Shown in pieces: positions 42,413 to 49,977 of a stretch of DNA of 64,000 bases (position 1 is the stretch's first letter; every line of letters starts with the position of its first letter). Origin of the DNA: Amycolatopsis sp. 2-15 (GTDB taxonomy: Bacteria > Actinomycetota > Actinomycetes > Mycobacteriales > Pseudonocardiaceae). The stretch is taken from the NCBI RefSeq assembly GCF_030285625.1, contig NZ_CP127294.1, positions 320,001 through 384,000 of the forward strand, given 5' to 3'. Both the position numbers and the translations under genes were made by a program. Below the pieces are notes generated by a model. The model searched no databases. It worked only from the letters and a program-made list of their open reading frames with translations, and was not told the DNA's origin.

Positions 42413-45381
42413 GCGGCATCCCTGCCGGTACCACCCTTGCCGCCGGCCCGGGCGTGCCGGTCCGGGGAGTGTCCGTTGGCAGGTTGTCCGTTTCCGTTGT
42501 GCACCGCACCCTCCACCTCGCCGGTCTCGGACGCGAGCGGGTCCGGCGAGCCGAGGAGCTGCTCGTCGGTGAGGCCGACTTCGAGCTCGGCCTGGAGCTC
42601 GAAGTCGTGTTCCAGCTCGTCGTCCTCCGGTGGGGTGGGGACGTACGGGGCGGGCGCTTCCTCGTGGGGTAGCACGAGGGCGGCGCCCGGCTTGGTGTGC
42701 GCGTCGGGGGAACCCGGGGTGGTGTCCATGACCGAGCGCAGCTGGTCGAGGTGGGGGCCGGAGAAGTCGACGCGGATGCGTTCCACGCCGCCGGCGCCGT
42801 CGCCGAAGATGAACTGGCGGGGTTCCACGTCGCGTTCCGTGCCGCGTTGCGCGCCGGGGCGGCGGCCGAGCGCGGCGACGACCTGTTCGTAGCCCACGCC
42901 GACCGGAACCTTCAGCAGGCGCAACGCATCCGCTTGGGCATCGTCGTCGTCGAGGCGGCCGACGAAGACCGAGTCCAGCAACGCCACGAAGCCCTGGATC
43001 TTCAGGAAGTCCGCCGGGATCTGCGACGACAGCAGCACGCGGACGTTCCACTTTCGCGAGTCACGCGCGAAGCGGTTCATCAGCACGCGGCCGGTCGGGA
43101 CTTCGGAGAGGAAGAACGCTTCGTCGATCCAGACGCCCTTGCGCTGTTCCTTCGGCTTCTCGTAGACCGACCGTTGCGTGAGCCACGCCGCGAGGTTCAG
43201 CATCTCGACGCCGAGCGACTCCGCGTCGGTCCAGTACTCGCGCGGCACGCCGTCCTTGGGCAGGGTCAGGCCCGCCATGGTGAGCACGGTCATGCGGTCG
43301 TCGCGTGTCTCGGAGTACGGGTCGGCGTCGCGCTCCGGGATGAGCAGCGCCATGCGTTCGCGCATCTCGTCGAGGAAGTCGGCGACCACGACGGCGTGCT
43401 CGTGATGCTCGCTGGAGTCGCGGCGCAGCGCGTCGATGACCTGGCCCGGGTCGGCGTCGAAGCGGCCGCCGACGGCGCGCACGGCCCGCAGCAGCACGAT
43501 CCGCGTCTGCGCCATGCGCGACACCTCGTACGGCAGCACACCCGAAAGCACGTCGAGCACCAGGCGACGCCGGGTCGCGCCGGCCAGCGCCTTTTCGCGC
43601 CGCCACGAGCGTTCCGGGTCGTCCTCGTCCATGAAGTGCTCGATCAGCGGATCGGCGACCACCCGGTACGGGTTGAGGATGCCGGGCTGCGCGTTGAGCA
43701 GGTTGATCGGCCGCGCGTACGGCCGCAGCTCCGGCAGGTCGCACAGCCGCGCCAGCGGGCCCGACGGGTCGAGGATCGTCCAGTGCGCCCCGGCGCGCAG
43801 CGTCTTGTAGACGATGCCGCCGCCGAGGAACGACTTGCCGCCACCCAGGCCGGCCACCATCGCGGTGAGGCCCGAGCCGTCGCGGATCTCCTGCGCCATC
43901 CACGGGTCCCACGCCACCGGCCGCCGGGTCGCGGTCACCGTCTCGCCGAGGAGGATGCCGCGCCGGTCGCCGACCTCGGCGGTCGCCGTGGGCACGGACG
44001 ACGCCGTCCACACCACCGAGCCGCGGCGCATGTACGCCGCCGACGCCAGCGGCTCGCCCGGGATGAACTCCCGCGCCATCGCGTACTGGGCCTCGGGATG
44101 CTCGATCGCGACCTTCGGCTTGTACAGGTCGAGCAGCTGCTGGGCCAGGCGCAACGCGTCGCGCTCCGTCGGACCGGACACGGCCAGGCGCCACCACGAG
44201 CGCACGCGAGTGGCCAGCGCGGTGAAGCCCGACGTCATCTCGTCGTCGATCTCCAGCACGCGCCCGGCCTGGCGCGCAAGCGATTGCGGCGGCTCCAGCT
44301 CGTGCTCGTCGGTGTAGTGCTTGACCTGCGAGCGCACCTTGTTCATCTGGCGCTGCAGCTCACCCGCGACCTCTTCGGGCCGGCGCACGTAGATGCGCGC
44401 GGACACCTCGACGGCGGCGGGCAGGCGGTCGGCGTGCTGGATCCACGGGTCGTCGACCTCGGGGATCTGCAGGCCGTGCATCTGGCCGACGGTGAGCACG
44501 GCGAGGTGCCGCGACACGCCCGCGTTGGACCCCGTGCGGCCGCGGACGGTGACCGTGGGCGCGTACGGGTCGGCGTGGAAGTCGGCTGCGTCGGTGAAGC
44601 TGGCGAGGTCTTCGGGCTCCCAGGCGGCGCCCGGCACGGCCGGCATGTTGCGCGGCGCGGGCAGGCCCAGCGAGCACGAGCGGTGCATCAGCCAGGACAT
44701 CTCCTCGGCGTGCACCGGGCGGCCTTCCAGCCCGGCGGTGCCGATGACCTGGTCGAGGTGTTCGACCTCGGAGTCGAGCGCCACCAGTTCCGCGTCGACG
44801 GCTTCGGGCAGGATCTTGCGCAGCACGGGAGCGGCGCGTTCGACGGCGCGGTCGACCATGCGCCGGGTCTGCACCTGGACGCCGAGGTAGACCTCTTTTT
44901 CGGCCATCGAACGGCCCATCAGCTGCTGCTGCTCGCCGATGAGGTAGTCGTCGAAGGAAAGCGCGCCCGGCACGTCCTGCGGCCGGCCGACGGCGTTGTG
45001 CACGTGGGCCTCGGCCCACATGCGGATCGGGTACGGCCGGTTGGTCACACGCAGGTGCAGCCAGCGGCCCTGCAGCTCGGCGTACTGGCCCGCGATGGCC
45101 GCGATCAGGTCGCGGCGCTGCGAGTCGGAGCGGAACGACCACCGTTGCGGCGCGAGCCGGTACCAGGCGTACACCTCGTGTCCGGTGCGCAGCAGGTGCC
45201 CGTCGATGCTGCGCGCCGCGATCGACGGCGTGTATGCGGGTATGGCCTGCTCACCGGGCAGCCTCTTGCCCGCCGAGGAGTTGTTCCTCGGCGAGGGTTG
45301 CCGGACCTGCTGCGGGGTCTCCCAGGCGCCCGTGGGCACGTTTCGATCCCGCTTCCCTCGGCTTCCGCCGCGACCGAACAA
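42409..45381 (-). CDS. VirB4-like secretion ATPase
   Basis: A 990-residue ATPase. The N-terminal half is the VirB4 type (IDGHLLRTGHEVYAWYRLAP, WLHLRVTNRPYP). The motor half has Walker A GLGGGKS with Lys516 and Walker B KGVWIDEAFFL with Asp753-Glu754, then LLSSQIPADF. The C-terminal 90 residues are acidic and Pro-rich, which may be a docking tail. VirB4 is the one ATPase found in every type IV secretion system and energises channel assembly. No VirD4/TraG-type coupling ATPase or VirB11 is encoded nearby. It starts 3 nt after the VirB3-like stop. Confidence 0.88.
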   Translation of the reverse strand: MFGRGGSRGKRDRNVPTGAWETPQQVRQPSPRNNSSAGKRLPGEQAIPAYTPSIAARSIDGHLLRTGHEVYAWYRLAPQRWSFRSDSQRRDLIAAIAGQYAELQGRWLHLRVTNRPYPIRMWAEAHVHNAVGRPQDVPGALSFDDYLIGEQQQLMGRSMAEKEVYLGVQVQTRRMVDRAVERAAPVLRKILPEAVDAELVALDSEVEHLDQVIGTAGLEGRPVHAEEMSWLMHRSCSLGLPAPRNMPAVPGAAWEPEDLASFTDAADFHADPYAPTVTVRGRTGSNAGVSRHLAVLTVGQMHGLQIPEVDDPWIQHADRLPAAVEVSARIYVRRPEEVAGELQRQMNKVRSQVKHYTDEHELEPPQSLARQAGRVLEIDDEMTSGFTALATRVRSWWRLAVSGPTERDALRLAQQLLDLYKPKVAIEHPEAQYAMAREFIPGEPLASAAYMRRGSVVWTASSVPTATAEVGDRRGILLGETVTATRRPVAWDPWMAQEIRDGSGLTAMVAGLGGGKSFLGGGIVYKTLRAGAHWTILDPSGPLARLCDLPELRPYARPINLLNAQPGILNPYRVVADPLIEHFMDEDDPERSWRREKALAGATRRRLVLDVLSGVLPYEVSRMAQTRIVLLRAVRAVGGRFDADPGQVIDALRRDSSEHHEHAVVVADFLDEMRERMALLIPERDADPYSETRDDRMTVLTMAGLTLPKDGVPREYWTDAESLGVEMLNLAAWLTQRSVYEKPKEQRKGVWIDEAFFLSEVPTGRVLMNRFARDSRKWNVRVLLSSQIPADFLKIQGFVALLDSVFVGRLDDDDAQADALRLLKVPVGVGYEQVVAALGRRPGAQRGTERDVEPRQFIFGDGAGGVERIRVDFSGPHLDQLRSVMDTTPGSPDAHTKPGAALVLPHEEAPAPYVPTPPEDDELEHDFELQAELEVGLTDEQLLGSPDPLASETGEVEGAVHNGNGQPANGHSPDRHARAGGKGGTGRDAA

Positions 45382-45384
45382 CGA

Positions 45385-45873
45385 CTACCTCCCGGCCCGA
45401 GCCGCGTTGCGGCTCCGGCGCGCTCGTGGTGCTCCCTGTGCTCCGGCCGTAACCCCGGCGCCTTGGCCGTAGCCGTGGTGCCGGTACTGCCGCCTCCTCT
45501 TGTGCTTCGGCAGCGGGCGCTCGGCCCGCACGCGGATGCGGCTGGCGCTGACGGCGCCGCCCGTGCCCGCGGGCTTCTCACGCGGTGTGTTGAGCTCGCG
45601 GCCTGCCATCGCGATCACCGCGCCCAGCGGGCGCTCGTGGCTGATCTTGGCGGTGATCACCCGGGTGATCAGGATCGTGGCCACGAACGCCCACGCCGTG
45701 GAGAAGAACCCGAAGCTCCAGCCGGCCCACCGCTCGACGGTGAGCACGACCAGGAAGATGGGTATGCCGATGAGCCACGCTACGTAGCGGGCCCTCCAGG
45801 GAAAAGTCGCCTTCGGCGGGCCGAGCCAGACGGCGTCGACCCGGTAGACCTCGTCATCCGTCCTGATACGCAC
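45385..45873 (-). CDS. VirB3/PrgI-like membrane protein
   Basis: A 162-residue protein. After a basic/acidic start (RIRTDDEVYRVDAVWLGPPK), two helices follow at about 29-46 and 52-70, then a cytosolic tail that ends highly basic (PLPKHKRRRQYRHH and Ala/Arg repeats). Two helices directly before a VirB4 ATPase gene is the VirB3/PrgI pattern. In several systems VirB3 binds VirB4. The assignment is by topology and order. Confidence 0.72.
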   Translation of the reverse strand: MRIRTDDEVYRVDAVWLGPPKATFPWRARYVAWLIGIPIFLVVLTVERWAGWSFGFFSTAWAFVATILITRVITAKISHERPLGAVIAMAGRELNTPREKPAGTGGAVSASRIRVRAERPLPKHKRRRQYRHHGYGQGAGVTAGAQGAPRARRSRNAARAGR

Positions 45874-45885
45874 GCCTGCTCCGCC

Positions 45886-46152
45886 TCAGCCCGTGAAGAG
45901 GCCGGCGATCCACTGGCCCACATTGACGCCGGCGCCGCTGACCGCGAGTCCGATGATGGCGAGCGCGATGACGACACCCGCGAGCCGGCGCATGACACCG
46001 GCGTTGTCACCCTTGCCGCCACCGAGCCAGAGCAACAGGAGCGCGACGGCCAGCAACACCAGGGGGACGATGTTGTCGAGCAACCAGTTTCGGACGTTGC
46101 CGGTGCCGAGTTCGCCGGCAGCCAGCGTCTCGAGGGTGGTCATGGTCATCAT
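45886..46152 (-). CDS. VirB2/TrbC-like small membrane protein (pilin-like)
   Basis: An 88-residue protein with two helices at about 26-44 (DNIVPLVLLAVALLLLWLG) and 57-74 (LAGVVIALAIIGLAVSG) joined by a short GGGKGDNAG loop. This is the two-helix hairpin of VirB2/TrbC pilins, though no long signal peptide is present. It is first in the operon. Three ATG codons lie close together (46152, 46149, 46143); a GGGAG site suits 46152. Confidence 0.7.
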   Translation of the reverse strand: MMTMTTLETLAAGELGTGNVRNWLLDNIVPLVLLAVALLLLWLGGGKGDNAGVMRRLAGVVIALAIIGLAVSGAGVNVGQWIAGLFTG

Positions 46153-46215
46153 CGCGATACTCCCGGTGCGCGGACGGTCCCGCGCGGTTCTGGCTTCGGC
46201 GAAGCCTCGAACAAC

Positions 46216-46244
46216 ATCATGGCGTCACAAGGGGTAGTGGTCAA
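46216..46244 (-). promoter_or_regulatory. Predicted promoter of the type IV secretion-like operon
   Basis: On the minus strand TTGACC (46244-46239), a 17-bp spacer and CATGAT (46221-46216) lie about 64 nt upstream of the first gene of the operon. No other promoter-like pair is visible within the operon, whose genes are separated by -4 to 12 nt down to 38719. Confidence 0.55.
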
Positions 46245-46621
46245 AGCGCGCTGTGTGAATGTCGACTTGTGGACATGGACGGGGCTGGGGTCGTCTGGTC
46301 GGAATTCCTCGCCCTCCATCATGGGGGCAAGGGTGCTTGCGATTAACCCCGGCCACCCGGATTTCGCAGTGGACCCACGAACTCACCCTGCTGGGAGTGC
46401 TTTGCTCACTCTCGGTACTTCCCAAGTGGTCGGGATCCGGCCGGAACCAGTGTGACATGCCCCGGATGGCCTCCCCGCCCGAGTCCGCTGAGTGAGTACG
46501 AGTGAGCGCCACGCTGCCCCAGGGTCGCCGGGAGCAGTGAGGCGCTTGTCACGATACGCGCAAGTCGTGCCGCGATTTTCACTACATAGCGTGATGCCGG
46601 ACATCGGGCACGAGAGGTGCC
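46245..46621. other. Intergenic region without a recognisable gene
   Basis: About 380 bp between the secretion-like operon promoter and the 3' end of the SCO6745-type gene. Open frames here are short, cross one another and lack ribosome sites or domain-like sequence. A TAGCGT at 46577-46582 on the plus strand resembles a -10 element but has no supported gene behind it. Confidence 0.5.
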
Positions 46622-47479
46622 TTATCGGGACGCGGTCATCGCCCGGGGGAACGCGCCGGCCTTCACGACAGCGCGGCTCAGCGGCCGGCACAACTCGGCG
46701 AGGCGGGTGGATTTTTCCTCACCCAGGTGCCGCCAGGGGCCTTCGGAAGCGGCGTTCGTGGCCGCCTCGACGCGCTCGCGGAGGTCGGTGCCTTTGTCCG
46801 TGAGGTCGCCGTCGGGGCCGATGACACCCTGGTTCGCCAGGCGGGCGACCTCGGCGTCCCACTGCTCGTCGCTCCAGCCGCGCGTGCTCTTGGCCATGTC
46901 GGGCGTGAAGCCGGCACCGCTCGCGACGTGGGTGACGAGGGCGGCCAGGCCGTCGAGGCCGTGGAGCATGAGGGCGGCGACGTGGGCGTCGCCGCGGTGC
47001 TCGCGCATGAGCGTGAGGGCGTGCCAGAGGACGAGGTGGGGCTTTTCGGGCCAGGCGAGGCTCGCGTGGCCGGCGTAGAGGGCTCGGCCTTCCGGGCGGC
47101 AGCCGTCCGTGGCTTCGCGCGCGAGCTCGGCGGCTTCGGCGGTGGTTTCGGCGTGGATCTCGTCGCCGAGGAGCCGGCTGAGAGCGGCGTCTACCGCGTT
47201 GAAGCGGGCTTCGGTGATTTGTTCGGGCGTGGCGAGCGTCCACGCGCACGGGATGTGCCGCTCGATGATCTCGGGGTTGAAGTTGTAGAACGTCGCGGCC
47301 ACCACGTCGGCTTTTACCGCTCCCATCGGCGCCGAACGGCTGGCGAAGTAGGTCATACGCCCGGGCCGCAACCCCGCGGCGGTGAGGTGCTCTTCGGCTT
47401 CGGGGACGAAGTAGATCAGGGAGTGGAGGGTGTCGAAGGTGCCCTTGAACTTCTTCGCCGCTTCGGCTGCTTCGCCCAT
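46622..47479 (-). CDS. SCO6745-family protein (MarR-like helical fold)
   Basis: A 285-residue soluble protein of the actinobacterial SCO6745 type. It begins AAKKFKGTFDTLHSLIYF and has MTYFASRSAPMGAV, TFYNFNPEIIERHIPCAWTL and the C-terminal winged-helix-like VARLANQGVIGPDGDLTDKG that marks the family. Function is not established. TAGCAT (47487-47492) lies 7 nt before the ATG at 47479, so it is probably leaderless; the longer open frame upstream runs into the RNase P RNA gene and is not used. A TACCGGGCGGTA palindrome overlaps the -10. Confidence 0.85.
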   Translation of the reverse strand: MGEAAEAAKKFKGTFDTLHSLIYFVPEAEEHLTAAGLRPGRMTYFASRSAPMGAVKADVVAATFYNFNPEIIERHIPCAWTLATPEQITEARFNAVDAALSRLLGDEIHAETTAEAAELAREATDGCRPEGRALYAGHASLAWPEKPHLVLWHALTLMREHRGDAHVAALMLHGLDGLAALVTHVASGAGFTPDMAKSTRGWSDEQWDAEVARLANQGVIGPDGDLTDKGTDLRERVEAATNAASEGPWRHLGEEKSTRLAELCRPLSRAVVKAGAFPRAMTASR

Positions 47480-47556
47480 GAACGGGATGCTACCGGGCGG
47501 TAGGTTCTTTGTCTGCGGGGTAGCTGGTGGGTTTTCGGCGGTCGCCCCGAAGCAGG

Positions 47557-47966
47557 GCGGACGAGTTGGCGTGTAAGCCGGATCCTGTGCCCGGCGCGGC
47601 CTCTCGGCCGGTCGGGCGACGGTCATCCATCTCGGCCTGCCGTTGCCGGCAGGCTCCAGCGGCCTACCCGCAGGCATCGGACGGGCCGTCCTCAAGCGCC
47701 TGCGCAGGAGCGGCAGCTCCCTCTTGGCCTTGCTCCGGGTGGGGTTTACCGAGCCACCCCGGTCACCCGGGGTGCTGGTGGTCTCTTACACCACCGTTTC
47801 ACCCTTACCCCCGTCGACGCGAACGCTGACGGAGGCGGTCTGTTTTCTGTGGCACTGTCCCGCGGGTCGCCCCGGGTTGCCGTTAGCAACCACCCTGCCC
47901 TGCGGAGTCCGGACTTTCCTCGGACCGGGTCACCCCGATTCGCGACCGTCCAGCCAACTCGTCCGC
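47557..47966 (-). ncRNA. rnpB: RNase P RNA (type A)
   Basis: The catalytic RNA of tRNA 5' processing, on the minus strand. The P1 helix is perfect over 14 bp: GCGGACGAGTTGGC at the 5' end (47966-47953 on the minus strand) pairs with GCCAACTCGTCCGC at the 3' end (47570-47557). The universal GAGGAAAGTCCGGACTCC segment is present near the 5' end, GGGTAAGGGTGAAACGGTG lies in the middle, and ACAGGATCCGGCTTAC is at the 3' end. A TACGAT -10 element (47973-47978) sits 6 nt before the 5' end. The length of about 410 nt is normal for actinobacteria. Confidence 0.97.
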
Positions 47967-48223
47967 CCGGGAATCGTACCTTTGTACCGCCGGGCGGGCG
48001 CGCGGCGGGGCGAGCAGTTCGACGACGCCGAGCGTCACGATCACCGCCAGCGCCACGAGCTCCACGGCGTTGATCAGGTCCACGGCCACCAGCTCCCTTC
48101 GCAACGGGGAGTACGGACCCCGCCCAAAACCGGTTCAAGTCGATCAGCGCAAGGTCCTTTGTGGATGATCCCACGCCGTGGACGTGCGTTGACGCTACTC
48201 AGGGCCACTGTTTCACTCGCGCC

Positions 48224-49327
48224 ATGTCCGTCCCAGACCTGCACGAGCCCCTGAAGTTCGCCTACTGGGTCCCGAACGTGAGCGGCGGCCTGGTCACCAG
48301 CGACATCGAGCAGCGCACCGACTGGGGGTACGAGTACAACAAGCAGCTCGCCGTCCTGGCCGAGAACAACGGCTTCGAGTACGCGCTCACCCAAGTCCGC
48401 TACACCGCCAGCTACGGCGCCGCCTACCAGCACGAATCCACCGGCTTCAGCCTCGCGCTGCTGCTGGCCACGCAGCGGCTCAAGGTGATCGCCGCGATCC
48501 ACCCCGGGCTGTGGCACCCCGGCGTGCTCGCGAAGTTCGTCGCGAGCGCCGACGTGATCTCCGGCGGGCGCGCGGCGATCAACGTCGTCAGCGGCTGGTT
48601 CAAGGACGAGTTCACCAAGCTGGGCGAACCGTGGCTCGAACACGACGAGCGCTACCGCCGCACGGAGGAGTTCATCACCGCCGTGCGCGAGCTCTGGACG
48701 AACGACCACGCCGAGTTCGGCGGCGACTTCTACCGCATCCACGACTTCGACATCAAGCCCAAACCTGAGGTCTCCCCCGGCCGGCCGCACCCGGAGATCT
48801 TCCAGGGCGGCAACTCCACGGCCGCGCGCAAGGTCGCCGGCCGCGTGTCCGACTGGTACTTCAGCAACGGCAAGGACTACGACGGGTTCACCGAACAGGT
48901 CGAAGACGTCCGCGCCATCGCGAACGGCCGCACTGTCCGCTTCGGACTCAACGGGTTCGTCATCGCGCGCGAATCGGCCGCCGAGGCCGAAGCCGTATTT
49001 CGCGAGATCATCGAGAAGGCCGACCGGCCCGCCGTCGAAGGCTTCCGTTCCGCGGTCGCGCAGGCCGGGAAGTCCACGGCGGACAACAAGGGCATGTGGG
49101 CCGACTCCGAGTTCAAGGACCTCGTGCAGTACAACGACGGTTTCCGCACCCAGCTCATCGGCACGCCGGAACACATCGCCGACCGCGCCATCGAATACAA
49201 GAAGCGCGGCGCGAACCTGCTGCTGCTCGGTTTCCTGCACTACCTCGAGGACGTCGAGTACTTCGGGAAGAACGTGCTGCCTGTGATCCGCGAGAAGGAA
49301 CGAGAACTCGCTGAATTGTCTGCCTAG
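48224..49327 (+). CDS. FMN-dependent dimethyl-sulfone-type monooxygenase (SfnG-like)
   Basis: A 367-residue luciferase-fold (LLM) flavin monooxygenase. PLKFAYWVPNVSGGLVTSDI, FEYALTQVRYTASYGA, HPGLWHPGVLAKF and NVVSGWFKDEF closely follow SfnG, which converts dimethyl sulfone to methanesulfinate with reduced FMN. It needs a separate flavin reductase, and none is adjacent, nor are other sulfur genes. ATG at 48224 is chosen because the conserved region starts there. A nested inverted-repeat structure begins 16 nt after its stop. Confidence 0.9.
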   Translation: MSVPDLHEPLKFAYWVPNVSGGLVTSDIEQRTDWGYEYNKQLAVLAENNGFEYALTQVRYTASYGAAYQHESTGFSLALLLATQRLKVIAAIHPGLWHPGVLAKFVASADVISGGRAAINVVSGWFKDEFTKLGEPWLEHDERYRRTEEFITAVRELWTNDHAEFGGDFYRIHDFDIKPKPEVSPGRPHPEIFQGGNSTAARKVAGRVSDWYFSNGKDYDGFTEQVEDVRAIANGRTVRFGLNGFVIARESAAEAEAVFREIIEKADRPAVEGFRSAVAQAGKSTADNKGMWADSEFKDLVQYNDGFRTQLIGTPEHIADRAIEYKKRGANLLLLGFLHYLEDVEYFGKNVLPVIREKERELAELSA

Positions 49328-49342
49328 GCTCCGCCGAGGCGG

Positions 49343-49438
49343 GCGAGATCGCCGCAAGCCGGCTTCTTCCCTCCCGGTTTTCGCGCGGGCAAGGGGCCGC
49401 ACGAAAACCGCTCAGTCCGGAAGCCGGCGCGATCTCGC
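49343..49438. repeat. Three nested inverted repeats forming one long hairpin
   Basis: Outer arms GCGAGATCGC (49343-49352) and GCGATCTCGC (49429-49438); middle arms GCCGGCTTC (49358-49366) and GAAGCCGGC (49420-49428); inner arms CGGTTTTCG (49375-49383) and CGAAAACCG (49402-49410), loop of 18 nt. All 28 pairs are perfect, and the three helices are collinear with small internal loops. It could be a structured 3' UTR, a terminator without U-tract, a small RNA or a mobile-element remnant. Confidence 0.75.
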
Positions 49439-49550
49439 GGTGCGTACCCGCGAAGGCAAGGAAAGCCCGAGGCGGTCGTGTAGTTGCCGAGGCGCGCCGG
49501 ATTGCGGGATTGCTGGCGGGTGGGTCGGACCGAGGCGGCACGAGGGAGCG

Positions 49551-49977
49551 GCCGAGCGTCGGTCGCCGGTGGGCCGAATAGCGTTCCTCGCGAGCCCGCC
49601 GGCGCGTCAGTCAGGCCGCGGCAGCACAGGGAACCGCCGAGCGTCGGTCGCCGGTGGGCCGAATAGCGTTCCTCGCGAGCCCGCCGGCGCGTCAGCGCGA
49701 GCCCGCCGGCGCGTCAGTCAGGCCGCGGCAGCACAGGGAACCGCCGAGCGTCGGTCGCCGGTGGGCCGAATAGCGTTCCTCGCGAGCCCGCCGGCGCGTC
49801 AGCGCGAGCCCGCCGGCGCGTCAGTCAGGCCGCGGCAGCACAGGGAACCGCCGAGCGTCGGTCGCCGGGTGGGCCGAATAGCGTTCCTCGCGAGCCCGCC
49901 GGCGCGTCAGTCAGGCCGCGAGAGCACGGGGAACGGCCGCTCACGGGTCGGCGGGTGGGCTCGATTAGCGTTCTCGC
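49551..49977. repeat. Tandem array that repeats the promoter region of the next gene
   Basis: Units start with GCCGAGCGTCGGTCGCC at 49551, 49636, 49743 and 49850, and a degenerate fifth unit starts at 49935. Units 1 and 4 are 85 bp. Units 2 and 3 are 107 bp because a 22-bp piece (CGCGAGCCCGCC...TCAG) is duplicated inside them. Every unit holds GTGGGC(C/T)..A.TAGCGTT; the TAGCGT hexamers are at 49579, 49664, 49771, 49879 and 49966. The last one serves as the leaderless -10 of the permease gene, and the repeat's CGCGAGCCCG aligns with CGCGTGCCCG at its start codon. Confidence 0.85.

Noticed and set aside
34366..46152. Integrative conjugative element
   Set aside because: No integrase, excisionase, relaxase, replication gene, tRNA attachment site or flanking direct repeat is visible, and base composition looks like that of the neighbours. 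The tandem repeats at 33.5-34.3 kb are not att-like.
42697..46455. A 1252-codon plus-strand open frame across the VirB4-like, VirB3-like and VirB2-like genes
   Set aside because: It is a mirror frame of three well-supported minus-strand genes; composition is Arg/His/Val-biased and no motif is present.
46225..46512. A 95-codon minus-strand frame in the gap ahead of the secretion-like operon
   Set aside because: No ribosome site, third-position bias or recognisable domain; it overlaps the predicted operon promoter.
47883..48104. Small membrane-like frame (INAVELVALAVIVTLGVVE) on the minus strand
   Set aside because: It starts at a TTG, runs into the rnpB promoter and the 5' part of rnpB, and has no ribosome site. 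The hydrophobic stretch keeps it from being fully excluded.
49551..49934. CRISPR or REP array; translated repeat protein in frame 49440-50264
   Set aside because: No spacers are present. Units of 85 and 107 bp do not keep a frame, and the array aligns with the promoter of the next gene.
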